Shown here: piece after piece, positions 26,867 to 36,523 of the stretch
Numbering within the stretch: the first letter of the stretch is position 1
Layout: each line of letters begins with the position of its first letter
NCBI GenBank assembly: GCA_011526085.1
Contig: WYBC01000016.1
Coordinates: 186,001 to 250,000 of the forward strand
Origin: Lysobacter sp.
Lineage (GTDB): Bacteria; Pseudomonadota; Gammaproteobacteria; Xanthomonadales; Xanthomonadaceae
Length of the DNA stretch: 64,000 bases
Direction: 5' to 3'
The notes under the pieces: model-generated
The model's database searches: none
What the model was told of the DNA's origin: nothing
The model's input: the letters and a program-made list of their open reading frames with translations, nothing else
Made by a program: the position numbers and the translations under genes

Positions 26867-28408
26867 ATGAAGATGGATTCCATTCGAACCGCGCCGTACG
26901 AATCGGCCCGGACTTTGCATGATGCCGTTGCTGTCCGCAACCGCGGCATCGCGCTGCGACGACTGGCCTCGGCGGCATTGCTCTCCGCTGCGCTGGCGCC
27001 ACTGGCATCCAGCGGCGCGGAAGACAGGAGCGATATCGATCGTTTCGTCCGGACCATGGACTTCGACGCACGGCGCATCCTTTCGGCGCATGCGTCCGAC
27101 GCGACCCAGGCCTTGCCCGCGCGACGCAATGACGGCAACGGCGTCACGATCTGCAAGGCCACGCAACGCAATGCGAGCGGAGAGACCAACGACATCTCCA
27201 TCCTCTCTCCGACCGCAGGCACGATCTACCCGGGCGCGCTGGTGCGGGTGAATGACGCGCTGGTGGAAGGACGGCCGCAGGCGCTCCCCGCGCCGCGCGC
27301 GCCGGTGACCCTCCGGCTCGATCTTCCCGGGCAACGCCATGCGGGAACCCGGGTCGAACAGCCGTCGTTTTCCAATGTCCAGTCCGCGATCGACAACATC
27401 CTGATCGACTGGATCGACGCGCAGCCCACGCATGGCTTCAACGCACCGGCACGGCATACGCTGAATACGCAGCGCGCCTACAGCCGCGAACAGGTCGCCG
27501 CCTCGCTGGGACTCAATGCGCAGTGGATCAACAATTCCTTCACCGCCAACATCCGCGGCGCGCACGAGCGCGAGACCAAAACCCACATCGCACTGTTCCG
27601 CCAGATCTATTACAGCGCGATCGCCGACCTTCCCAAAGCGCCGTCGGCGGTGTTCGCGCCGCAGGTGACGCTGGCATCGCTGCGCCAGCAGATCGACAAC
27701 GACAACCCGCCCGGGTTCGTGCGCTCCGTCGATTACGGGCGGCTGCTGCTGATCCGCATCGACACCGAGAACAGCGTGAGCGACATCGAGATCGACGGCG
27801 CGCTCCGCTATGCGGCGGGCCAGGATACGTCCGTCAATGCCGATGTGGCCAGCCGTTATCAGAACCTCGCGCAGAACGCGCGCATCACGGTACTCGCGAT
27901 CGGCGGCAACGCACAGGATGCGGCGGCGGTCACCGGCATGGCCGGCCTGCAGCGCGCGATCCGTTCCGGCGCCACGTTCGGGCGCGCGAACCCCGGCGTC
28001 CCCATTTCCTACACCGTGACCTTCCTCCGCGACCATGCGATCGCCGCGATGCGATTCACCGCGGATCATACGGAGTGGTCGTGCACGCGACGTCAGAACG
28101 CCTACATCCGGCTTCGCCACGACGGCGCCTACGTGGCGCGCTTCGAGATCGACTGGCGGGAATTCGACGACTCCGGCGCGCCGGTCGAAAGACAGTGGCG
28201 CTCGGGTTCCCAGACCGCCGGCTGGACCCACACCCGGCATTTCCCGGGCGATGCCGAGGGCATCCGCATCCGCGCCTACGCTTACACGGGGCTGGCATGG
28301 AACCGGTGGGCGGAAACGATCAATACCGAGCTGAAGGCACCGACGAACAGGTGCTTCCGGATCGCCGGCGCCGTGCATCACCGCACGGTCGACCAGAATT
28401 GCCCCTGA
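26867..28408 (+). CDS. Cholesterol-dependent cytolysin (thiol-activated cytolysin family)
   Basis: 513 residues. The pore-forming toxin family is clear along the whole length. The domain 1 hallmark TIYPGALVRVNDALVEGRP is followed by VTLRLDLPG and YSREQVAASLG. Domains 1/3 have LFRQIYYSAIADLP, RSVDYGRLLLIRI, ITVLAIGGNAQ and VPISYTVTFLRD. Domain 4 is complete (DGAYVARFEIDW; RIRAYAYTGLAWNRW). The undecapeptide at 472-482 reads AYTGLAWNRWA where Gram-positive toxins have ECTGLAWEWWR: the Cys is Tyr, and the Trp and last Arg are changed. The membrane-tip Thr-Leu pair is also absent (GAVHHRT). A signal-like segment (LRRLASAALLSAALAPLASS) lies at about 30-49 after an unusually long lead. The start at 26867 has GGAAGGA nine bases before. 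Confidence 0.92.
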   Translation: MKMDSIRTAPYESARTLHDAVAVRNRGIALRRLASAALLSAALAPLASSGAEDRSDIDRFVRTMDFDARRILSAHASDATQALPARRNDGNGVTICKATQRNASGETNDISILSPTAGTIYPGALVRVNDALVEGRPQALPAPRAPVTLRLDLPGQRHAGTRVEQPSFSNVQSAIDNILIDWIDAQPTHGFNAPARHTLNTQRAYSREQVAASLGLNAQWINNSFTANIRGAHERETKTHIALFRQIYYSAIADLPKAPSAVFAPQVTLASLRQQIDNDNPPGFVRSVDYGRLLLIRIDTENSVSDIEIDGALRYAAGQDTSVNADVASRYQNLAQNARITVLAIGGNAQDAAAVTGMAGLQRAIRSGATFGRANPGVPISYTVTFLRDHAIAAMRFTADHTEWSCTRRQNAYIRLRHDGAYVARFEIDWREFDDSGAPVERQWRSGSQTAGWTHTRHFPGDAEGIRIRAYAYTGLAWNRWAETINTELKAPTNRCFRIAGAVHHRTVDQNCP

Positions 28409-28455
28409 CCGCCTTCTCACCCCGACGCCACACATCGACCCCAAGGAGACGCCAC

Positions 28456-29049
28456 ATGCTTCTGTTCTATGGAAAGCCCATGCACGATCTCGATGACGAC
28501 GAGAACCTGAGCCGATTCGCACGACTCGCCGCACTGCGCAGTCATTTCTTCGCGTTCAAGCAATGGCCGGAGTTCGCTCCGGAGAAAAAGGACACGCAGA
28601 CGCATGCCATGGCGATGGCCCTGAAACAGGGAACCACGCTCGGCGACATGAGCGGCGACCCCGGCATCCTCGTCATCAATGCGCACGGCAGCGCGACGAC
28701 CTTCAGCGGACTCGATGCCGACCAGGTCGCGGCCGATCTGTTCGCGCTCGGCATCGAAGCGGCCGGCACCCGCGAACTGTGGGTCGCCGCGTGCAATTCG
28801 GGATTGCAGGACCAGCGGAAGACGCGATTCTCGCCCACCTTCACCCAGCAGTTGAGCATGCGCCTGAGAGAGCGGATGCCCGGGATCGTCGTCTACGGAC
28901 CGCGCGGCATCCTGCGCTACGGCGACAGGACGATGGAGAACATCGGCAACGGGCAACAGACGCTGCGATACGGCCGGGTCTACGTCTTCGACAAGAAGGA
29001 CAAGCACGAATATCCGTTCGAGCAGGGCTGGGTCCGCGCGGGATATTGA
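28456..29049 (+). CDS. Putative clan CD cysteine peptidase-like partner of the cytolysin
   Basis: 197 residues, no signal peptide or membrane helix. The segment GILVINAHGSATTFSGLDAD, then ELWVAACNSG, gives a His77-Gly and Ala-Cys113 pair at the ends of two hydrophobic strands. This is the arrangement of clan CD peptidases (caspase, CHAT, and the C80 self-processing domains of MARTX and large clostridial toxins). The later VVYGPRGILRYGDR continues the alpha/beta pattern. It starts 47 bp after the cytolysin stop behind AAGGAG, so it is almost certainly co-transcribed. Effector, processing enzyme or self-protection are all possible; the family call is by motif only. Confidence 0.7.
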   Translation: MLLFYGKPMHDLDDDENLSRFARLAALRSHFFAFKQWPEFAPEKKDTQTHAMAMALKQGTTLGDMSGDPGILVINAHGSATTFSGLDADQVAADLFALGIEAAGTRELWVAACNSGLQDQRKTRFSPTFTQQLSMRLRERMPGIVVYGPRGILRYGDRTMENIGNGQQTLRYGRVYVFDKKDKHEYPFEQGWVRAGY

Positions 29050-29118
29050 GTGATCCGCATCGGCATGGCGGGGCGATGCCCTCCGGCGTCGCCTCGCGGC
29101 CGAAGGGGCCGCTCGGGA

Positions 29119-30279
29119 TCAGCCCCAGACTTCCCGCATCACCCGCGCGAAATTTCCGCCGAGGATCTTGTCGATGCGCGCATCGGAATGCCCGCGCTTC
29201 GACAGCAGCGCCGCAAGCGTGTCGAAGCGGTCGGCGGTATTGAGATCGGGAATGAAGGTGTAGAGATCCGACGGGCGTCCGCGTTCGAACACGCCATCCT
29301 CGACCGCACCGGCGACCCACTCGCGATTGTCCTTTTCGAATTCGGGCGTGCGCGCCACCGGCGCGACGCCGGCATCGGTGCCGATGCCGACATGGTCCTC
29401 GCCGCAGACCTTCACCGCGTGTTCGATGTGGCGGATCACGTCCTCGGCCATCGGCTGGGTATCGGTGCGCAGATACGGCCAGAAGATGATGCCGGCGACG
29501 CCGCCCTTCTCCGCCAGCGCGCGCAGCGTCGCATCGTCGGTGTTGCGCGGCAGGTCGGCGAGCGCGCGGCAGCCGGTGTGGCTGATCAGCGGCGGCGCGG
29601 TCGTCGCGGCGATGCCTTCGGCCATGGTGCGCGCGGAACCGTGGGCGACGTCGACCACGATCTTCTCCGCGTTGAGGCGCGCGACGACCTCGCGTCCGAA
29701 ATTGCTCAGCCCGGCGTTGCCCGGCTCCATGCAGCCGTCGCCGACGAGGTTGCGGCGATTGTGGGTGAGCTGGATCACCCGCACGCCCAGTCCGCGGAAC
29801 AGCGCGACGCGGTCCGCATCCTCGCCCAGCGATTCGGTGCCCTGGAAGGTGTAGATCAGGCCGAGCCTGCGCTCGCGCCGCGCGCGTTCGAGATCGGCGG
29901 CGGTGCGCACCGCCAGCAGATGCGCGGGATGGCGGGCGACGATCGCGTCCCACTTCGCCAGCGTGGCCCGGGTCTTTTCGAACGCGGCATCGTCCAGCCA
30001 GAACCGGCCGGACGGCGCGATCGTGAGCACGGCCGCCGTCAGTCCGGAGGCGCGGATCGCATCGAGTTCCGCTGCGGTCGCGGCCGCATCGTCCTCGAAC
30101 CACAGCAGACCGGTGCCGCCGGCACCGTCGATGGCGATCGTGCTGCGATACGGCGCCCATGCCGGCGCGGAACCCGCACGCCTTCGCGCCGAACCGCCCG
30201 CGAACGCCGCCCCGGGCGCGAGAGTCAGCATCAACGCAGCCGATCCCAATCCTTTCAACGCTTCACGACGCCCGGGCAT
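29119..30279 (-). CDS. M19-family membrane dipeptidase-like protein, Tat-type leader
   Basis: 386 residues. The N-terminus MPGRREALKGLG followed by a hydrophobic stretch ending AAFAGG looks like a twin-arginine signal. The renal-dipeptidase fold is supported by IYTFQGTESLGED (metal-bridging Glu), VIQLTHNRRN, VVDVAHGS and LISHTGCRAL (His ligands), and GIGTDAG. The usual N-terminal HxD metal pair (DGHxD) is missing: the sequence there is AIDGAGGTG, so one zinc site may be absent. GGAGGAGG precedes the ATG at 30279. It is convergent with the cytolysin partner gene across 69 bp. Confidence 0.85.
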   Translation of the reverse strand: MPGRREALKGLGSAALMLTLAPGAAFAGGSARRRAGSAPAWAPYRSTIAIDGAGGTGLLWFEDDAAATAAELDAIRASGLTAAVLTIAPSGRFWLDDAAFEKTRATLAKWDAIVARHPAHLLAVRTAADLERARRERRLGLIYTFQGTESLGEDADRVALFRGLGVRVIQLTHNRRNLVGDGCMEPGNAGLSNFGREVVARLNAEKIVVDVAHGSARTMAEGIAATTAPPLISHTGCRALADLPRNTDDATLRALAEKGGVAGIIFWPYLRTDTQPMAEDVIRHIEHAVKVCGEDHVGIGTDAGVAPVARTPEFEKDNREWVAGAVEDGVFERGRPSDLYTFIPDLNTADRFDTLAALLSKRGHSDARIDKILGGNFARVMREVWG

Positions 30280-30411
30280 ATCGCCTCCTCCGCATGGCGA
30301 AGGCGGCCGCAGTGGCCGCCGCGACGCCGTTCGTTGTTCCATCCCGCATTCCCGGGCTTTGTATCACGTCGCGCTTCGTATCATGCCCACCAGACCGCGG
30401 ACGAATCGAGT

Positions 30412-31707
30412 TCAGGTGCGGAACACCGGAGCGAACCCCCCGCCCGGCGTACGGAAATTGGTGGTCTGGCCGCGATACAACCGGGCCGCCACCAGCAGCG
30501 GTTCGCCGGCGTAGGCATACAGGCGCAGATCCGTCTTCAGCGGCATGCGTTCGCCATCCACCTTCACGAAGCGTTCGCCCGGGGCGGCGATCGTCTGCGC
30601 CACGTAGTCACCGCCCAGGATCGTGGACCAGACTCCGCGGGTGAGTTTGTCGCCACGATAGGTCGCCTTGCTGCCGTAGCCGCACGCAGGCTTGAAGAAC
30701 AGCGTCCTGCGCTCCGCCCACAGGCGGTCCGCAGCGTCCGCGGTCACCGCGACCGTGCGCGGAATCCCGTGCTGCAACCGCGCGACGAGGTCCTGGTCCG
30801 CGCCCAGGGCGCGCAGGCGCGCCGGGTCGGACAACAGCGTCAGATTGCGTTTGTCCGCCAACAACGCGTGCGCGTGCGGATGCGGCGTCAGAACCACGGC
30901 ACCGTCGCGGTAGGCCGCATGCAGCGCGGCATGCTCCGGCCGATCGAGCATGAAGTCGACCAGCCGGTTGTAGACCAGGTCGATCGGCAGATCGCCGGCA
31001 CGAAGTCGTCCATGGGCGTACGTCAGCGTCGCGGCGTCCACGATCACCGCATCGATGCCGTGGCGGCGCAACAGGCATGCCGCCAGACGCATGTCGGGGT
31101 AGAGGTACTGGCCGGGCGGATCATCGTCGACGATCGCGACCCGCGACAATGGGGCCGCACCACGCTGCAGGGACCATTCGCGGCGGAACATGTCGACCAG
31201 CGCGGATTCGGGATCGCGGGCGACCGCCGGCGTCATCGCGGGCTCGAACATGGCGCAGCAGGCCCGCTGCGCGGCGAGCAGACGGGCATTGAGAAAAGCG
31301 CCGCCGGCATTGGTGTTCACCTCGATCAACCGGGGGCCGTCGGACGCGAGATGGAAGTCGTACCCCATCAGTGCGCCGACGGGGCCGGGGGCGGCGCGAG
31401 CAATGTCGGGGGCATCGGCGAGCACCGTCTCGCGATAGGCGGGGAGCGCGGCGACCGCTTCGATGGCCCGCATGATCCCGGCCATCGCCGACAGCTCGGC
31501 CTCGGGCACGAACAGGGCGACATCCGAGAACAGGCCACCCGGCCCGGGGCCCGGCGCGACGAGCGATTCCGCATCCTGGAGATCGTCGGCGAGCGCGCGA
31601 CGCAGCGCGTCGCGATCGAGCCGGATGCATTCGCAGCCGCCATTGAGGGTCGCGGCCGCCGCGACCGGGTCGCGTGCCGCCATCGGCTGCGTTTCGACGA
31701 TCGCCAT
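30412..31707 (-). CDS. ATP-grasp-like protein of unknown function
   Basis: 431 residues, no signal peptide. The middle has RLIEVNTNAGGAFLN and a later FKPACGYGSKATYRG, which resemble the ATP-grasp pattern of glutathionylspermidine-synthase-like ligases (an E-x-N metal site and a Gly-rich ATP loop after a Lys), with LRLYAYAGEPLL near the end. If so it would join an amine or amino acid to a carboxylate, but the family is not one I can name. GGGGGA precedes the ATG at 31707. An upstream ATG at 31725 is less likely. Confidence 0.6.
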   Translation of the reverse strand: MAIVETQPMAARDPVAAAATLNGGCECIRLDRDALRRALADDLQDAESLVAPGPGPGGLFSDVALFVPEAELSAMAGIMRAIEAVAALPAYRETVLADAPDIARAAPGPVGALMGYDFHLASDGPRLIEVNTNAGGAFLNARLLAAQRACCAMFEPAMTPAVARDPESALVDMFRREWSLQRGAAPLSRVAIVDDDPPGQYLYPDMRLAACLLRRHGIDAVIVDAATLTYAHGRLRAGDLPIDLVYNRLVDFMLDRPEHAALHAAYRDGAVVLTPHPHAHALLADKRNLTLLSDPARLRALGADQDLVARLQHGIPRTVAVTADAADRLWAERRTLFFKPACGYGSKATYRGDKLTRGVWSTILGGDYVAQTIAAPGERFVKVDGERMPLKTDLRLYAYAGEPLLVAARLYRGQTTNFRTPGGGFAPVFRT

Positions 31708-31870
31708 GCCATCCCCCGGAATCATTGTGCTGAACCCGCAATCTGCGGCCGCCCGTGCCGCTTTCAAGCGCCGGTCCGGCCGACCCCCGGCCGGACCCGT
31801 GACTTCCGGCCAAGCCGGTCCGTGGTCGCAGCGGCTATGCTCGCGGAGCGCTCCACAACGAGGCCCATCC

Positions 31871-33868
<1,998 letters not shown>

Positions 33869-34011
33869 TCGCTTCGCCCTGACGTGCACCTTCAACAGCC
33901 ACGGCGATTCATCAACCCCACGCGTGGCGACGCGATCAGCGTCGTCGCCGCGCGTGGATGCGGCGGGCGCGGCGACAGAACCTGCTGAGTTCCGACGATT
34001 GATCGCTTGAC

Positions 34012-34038
34012 CCCGGGTCGCGTCGTGCGCGACCCGGG
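34012..34038. terminator. Hairpin between the S9 peptidase and a convergent gene
   Basis: CCCGGGTCGCG (34012-34022) pairs with CGCGACCCGGG (34028-34038) over a 5-base loop. It lies in the 207-bp convergent gap. No T run; probably a two-way transcription end. Confidence 0.55.
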
Positions 34039-34075
34039 CGCTTCGACAGGCTGCGCGCACCTGCGCGCGCGACCG

Positions 34076-34573
34076 CTACGGCGTGCGCGACGAACGCCAG
34101 CCGATCGACACATCCATCGCAGGGGGAGCCGCCTCACCACCGGGCGACCCGTCGGCGCGTTCGATCTCGAAACAGATCCGGCCGCGCGCATCGGGCGTCA
34201 GCGCATGTCCGCGCAGATCGATCGCGAACCGCTGCGCCACCGGGCGTCCACGTTCGACGATGTCCGGCTGCATGCCGAAGGCGTGGATCTCCTGCCGCGC
34301 ACCGTCCGCCTGCACCGCGAAAACGCGGAAGGCCGGGGTGTATCGCAGCTGCGGCACGCGATGACGCAGCGCCACCTCGAGCCCGACGTCGCCGCGCGAC
34401 AGACCCGCGCGGGTCGCCGCGTCCGGGGACAGGCACAGGCGCAGCGGGAACGCCGACGCATCCGCCGCGCGCACCCGCGACTGCGCGGATGCGCAGGCCG
34501 TCGCGACGCACAGCATCGCGACGCACACGGCCGCTGCGCCGAAGGGCAACGACCGCAGACCGGACAAGCGCAT
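34076..34573 (-). CDS. Small secreted protein of unknown function
   Basis: 165 residues, not recognised. A signal peptide covers about 1-29 (hydrophobic GAAAVCVAMLCVATACASA). A Cys near the cleavage site could be a lipid anchor but the lipobox is poor. The mature part is a beta-rich stretch (LRLCLSPDAATRAGLSRGDV; RFAIDLRGHALTPDARGRIC) with paired Cys. The ATG at 34573 is the only start that gives a proper signal peptide. It lies 181 bp downstream of the tyrosinase gene on the same strand; a linked role is possible but unproven. Confidence 0.6.
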   Translation of the reverse strand: MRLSGLRSLPFGAAAVCVAMLCVATACASAQSRVRAADASAFPLRLCLSPDAATRAGLSRGDVGLEVALRHRVPQLRYTPAFRVFAVQADGARQEIHAFGMQPDIVERGRPVAQRFAIDLRGHALTPDARGRICFEIERADGSPGGEAAPPAMDVSIGWRSSRTP

Positions 34574-34754
34574 GGCGACCTCCGCGTGTTTCGCTGACGC
34601 CATCATCGACCGCAGCCGCCGGCCGATGTTGCGCGACACCGGCCGACGGACAGCGACGATTCAGCGGGTCGGATTCGAGGTCCCGCCGGGATCGCGCCGC
34701 ACCTCCGAAGCGATACCGCCGACGCGACGCCGCGACGGGAGCGACCCTGCGGAC

Positions 34755-36245
34755 TCAGGCCACCACGATCTCGATAGAGGCCGGCACCACGCGTGCGCCC
34801 GCGCCATCCCGCGCGCCATCGCGCAGGACGGGAATCAGGTGCACCGAGATGCGATCGTCCTTGAGCAGACCGCGCCCGGCCAGATCGCGCACCGTCGAGG
34901 TGAGATCGATCATCGCCGACGGCGGCGCCTTGCCGTGCGCCTCGTGGCCTTCGCCGCTGTCCGGATGCGCGAGGAAACCGATCTCGCCCGCGAAATGCGG
35001 ATCGGTGTCCGGCGTCTGCGGCGTCAGCGCATCGGCATTGACGAAGACGCGGACCGACGACACGTCCGGGCCGACCTCCATGTCGCGGATCAGCGCGAAC
35101 ACTTCCGCGTCGTCCCTGGCGGCTCCCATCGGCGCCAGCACCTGGCTCTTCAACGTGGACGGCATCCGCACGCGTCGCACCAGCGGCGCGCGCAGCGTGG
35201 CCGCCTCGGTGTTCGCGGCGGGCAGCACGCGCAGGTTTTCCAGGGTCGTGTCGGCCGACAGCAGCGAGAGCAATCGCGCGTCGCGCGATTCGTCAGGCAT
35301 CGCGTTGTCGGGCGTCGGCAGTCCCGGATAGGTATAGCCCAGCGCGCGGATGTCCTGCAGGTCCCGCGGATAGGCGCCGTAGGTCTGGCCGGTCGGCGTC
35401 AGGTAGTTGTCCTTGAAATACATGTTCAGCCACAGATTGCGGTCCGTCGGCGACATGTCGTCGGTGTTGCTCCGCCCCAGCGCGTTCCAGTTGGCCCAGA
35501 TCCGATCGATGTTGCCGTGATGCATCATGAAGATCGGATCGCGCGGCGAACCCGCGCTCGGCATGAAGGCGCCGATCGAGTTGTGGATCAGATTGTGCGG
35601 CGTGCCTTCGAGGAATCCCTGCACGCCGCCGCCGCGCACGACCCAGGACATGTCGAGGCTGTCCTGCTTCGGGTTCTTGCTGGTGCCGAACAGCTGGAAG
35701 TTGGTCTGCGAATAGACCTTCTCATCCAGCACCTTCTGCGACACCCAGGCGTCCGGCAGCGGCCAGTTGGAGGTGTTGAGCGTGCGGTTGGGGACGTAGA
35801 GCGGATTCGGCTTGCCGTTGTAGGTCGGATCGGTGAAGGCCTGCGGCATCGTGCGATCGACGGTCCAGTCCCAGTACGGCATCGCGAACGCGGTGTGGCC
35901 GGTCAGCGCGCGCACCGCACGCTCGTACATCAGCACGAATTCGCGGTGCCAGGGCAGGAAGTACCAGTCTCCGTGCGGGCAATAGCGATAGTTGCCGCCG
36001 TAGCGGCCGTGCATCAGCGAATACTGCAGCCAGCTGACCGGGTCGTTCTGGTCCTTCGCCAGCATGAGGCCGACGAAATCGCGATAGGCCGCGAGATCGG
36101 GATCGTCCAGCGCCATGCCGTGCAGGCTGCGCCGCATCACCGGACCGCTTTGCGCGAAGGCGGACAGGCCGCCGACCGTTCCCGAAAACACCGATACGGC
36201 ACCTGCCGTCAGGCCCGCCTTGAGCAATTCCCTGCGTGTGATCAT
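34755..36245 (-). CDS. Tat-exported tyrosinase / polyphenol oxidase
   Basis: 496 residues. The twin-arginine leader MITRRELLKAG then a hydrophobic run predicts folded, copper-loaded export. The type-3 copper centre is complete: CuA from His79, His91 and His100 (CPHGDWYFLPWHRE) and CuB from His217, His221 and the His242/243 pair (TPHNLIHNSIG; FMMHHGNIDRIW). These enzymes oxidise mono- or diphenols to quinones (melanin, phenol detoxification). The last 130 residues form a C-terminal domain like that of plant polyphenol oxidases. GGGAG precedes the ATG. Two palindromic sites lie 117-192 bases upstream. Confidence 0.92.
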   Translation of the reverse strand: MITRRELLKAGLTAGAVSVFSGTVGGLSAFAQSGPVMRRSLHGMALDDPDLAAYRDFVGLMLAKDQNDPVSWLQYSLMHGRYGGNYRYCPHGDWYFLPWHREFVLMYERAVRALTGHTAFAMPYWDWTVDRTMPQAFTDPTYNGKPNPLYVPNRTLNTSNWPLPDAWVSQKVLDEKVYSQTNFQLFGTSKNPKQDSLDMSWVVRGGGVQGFLEGTPHNLIHNSIGAFMPSAGSPRDPIFMMHHGNIDRIWANWNALGRSNTDDMSPTDRNLWLNMYFKDNYLTPTGQTYGAYPRDLQDIRALGYTYPGLPTPDNAMPDESRDARLLSLLSADTTLENLRVLPAANTEAATLRAPLVRRVRMPSTLKSQVLAPMGAARDDAEVFALIRDMEVGPDVSSVRVFVNADALTPQTPDTDPHFAGEIGFLAHPDSGEGHEAHGKAPPSAMIDLTSTVRDLAGRGLLKDDRISVHLIPVLRDGARDGAGARVVPASIEIVVA

Positions 36246-36361
36246 GACCCTCTCCCATTCGCGCTTGCGTCGCGTGATCGTTCGAGCGCATGGGCCGAGC
36301 GGTCGTGATCTGCCGCCGTCCCGGGCGCCCTCCTTGTGAAGCACATCCAGAATCGCAGTGC

Positions 36362-36383
36362 GGCGCCACGATGTCGTGGCGCC
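36362..36383. promoter_or_regulatory. 22-bp perfect palindrome upstream of tyrosinase
   Basis: GGCGCCACGA-TG-TCGTGGCGCC is a perfect inverted repeat in the 278-bp gap between the Nudix gene end and the tyrosinase start. It could be the Nudix-gene terminator or an operator; no T run follows on either strand. Confidence 0.45.
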
Positions 36384-36411
36384 CTCGCGGCATGGTGCCC
36401 CGCTCCCCGGC

Positions 36412-36437
36412 GACAGTCGCCTGTCGGATATGACAGG
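36412..36437. promoter_or_regulatory. Three alternating GACAG/CTGTC half-sites upstream of tyrosinase
   Basis: GACAG, then CCTGTC, then GACAGG follow each other in alternating orientation with 4-6 base spacers; the last two form a perfect inverted repeat (36420-36437). An operator array for the tyrosinase gene is inferred. Confidence 0.4.
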
Positions 36438-36523
36438 CCCCGTCGCGATCGACACTGTACCTCCAACAGGCGGCAGCGGAGAGCTTGTCCGGATCGCCCG
36501 GCATCCATGGTGCGCCGCAACGC

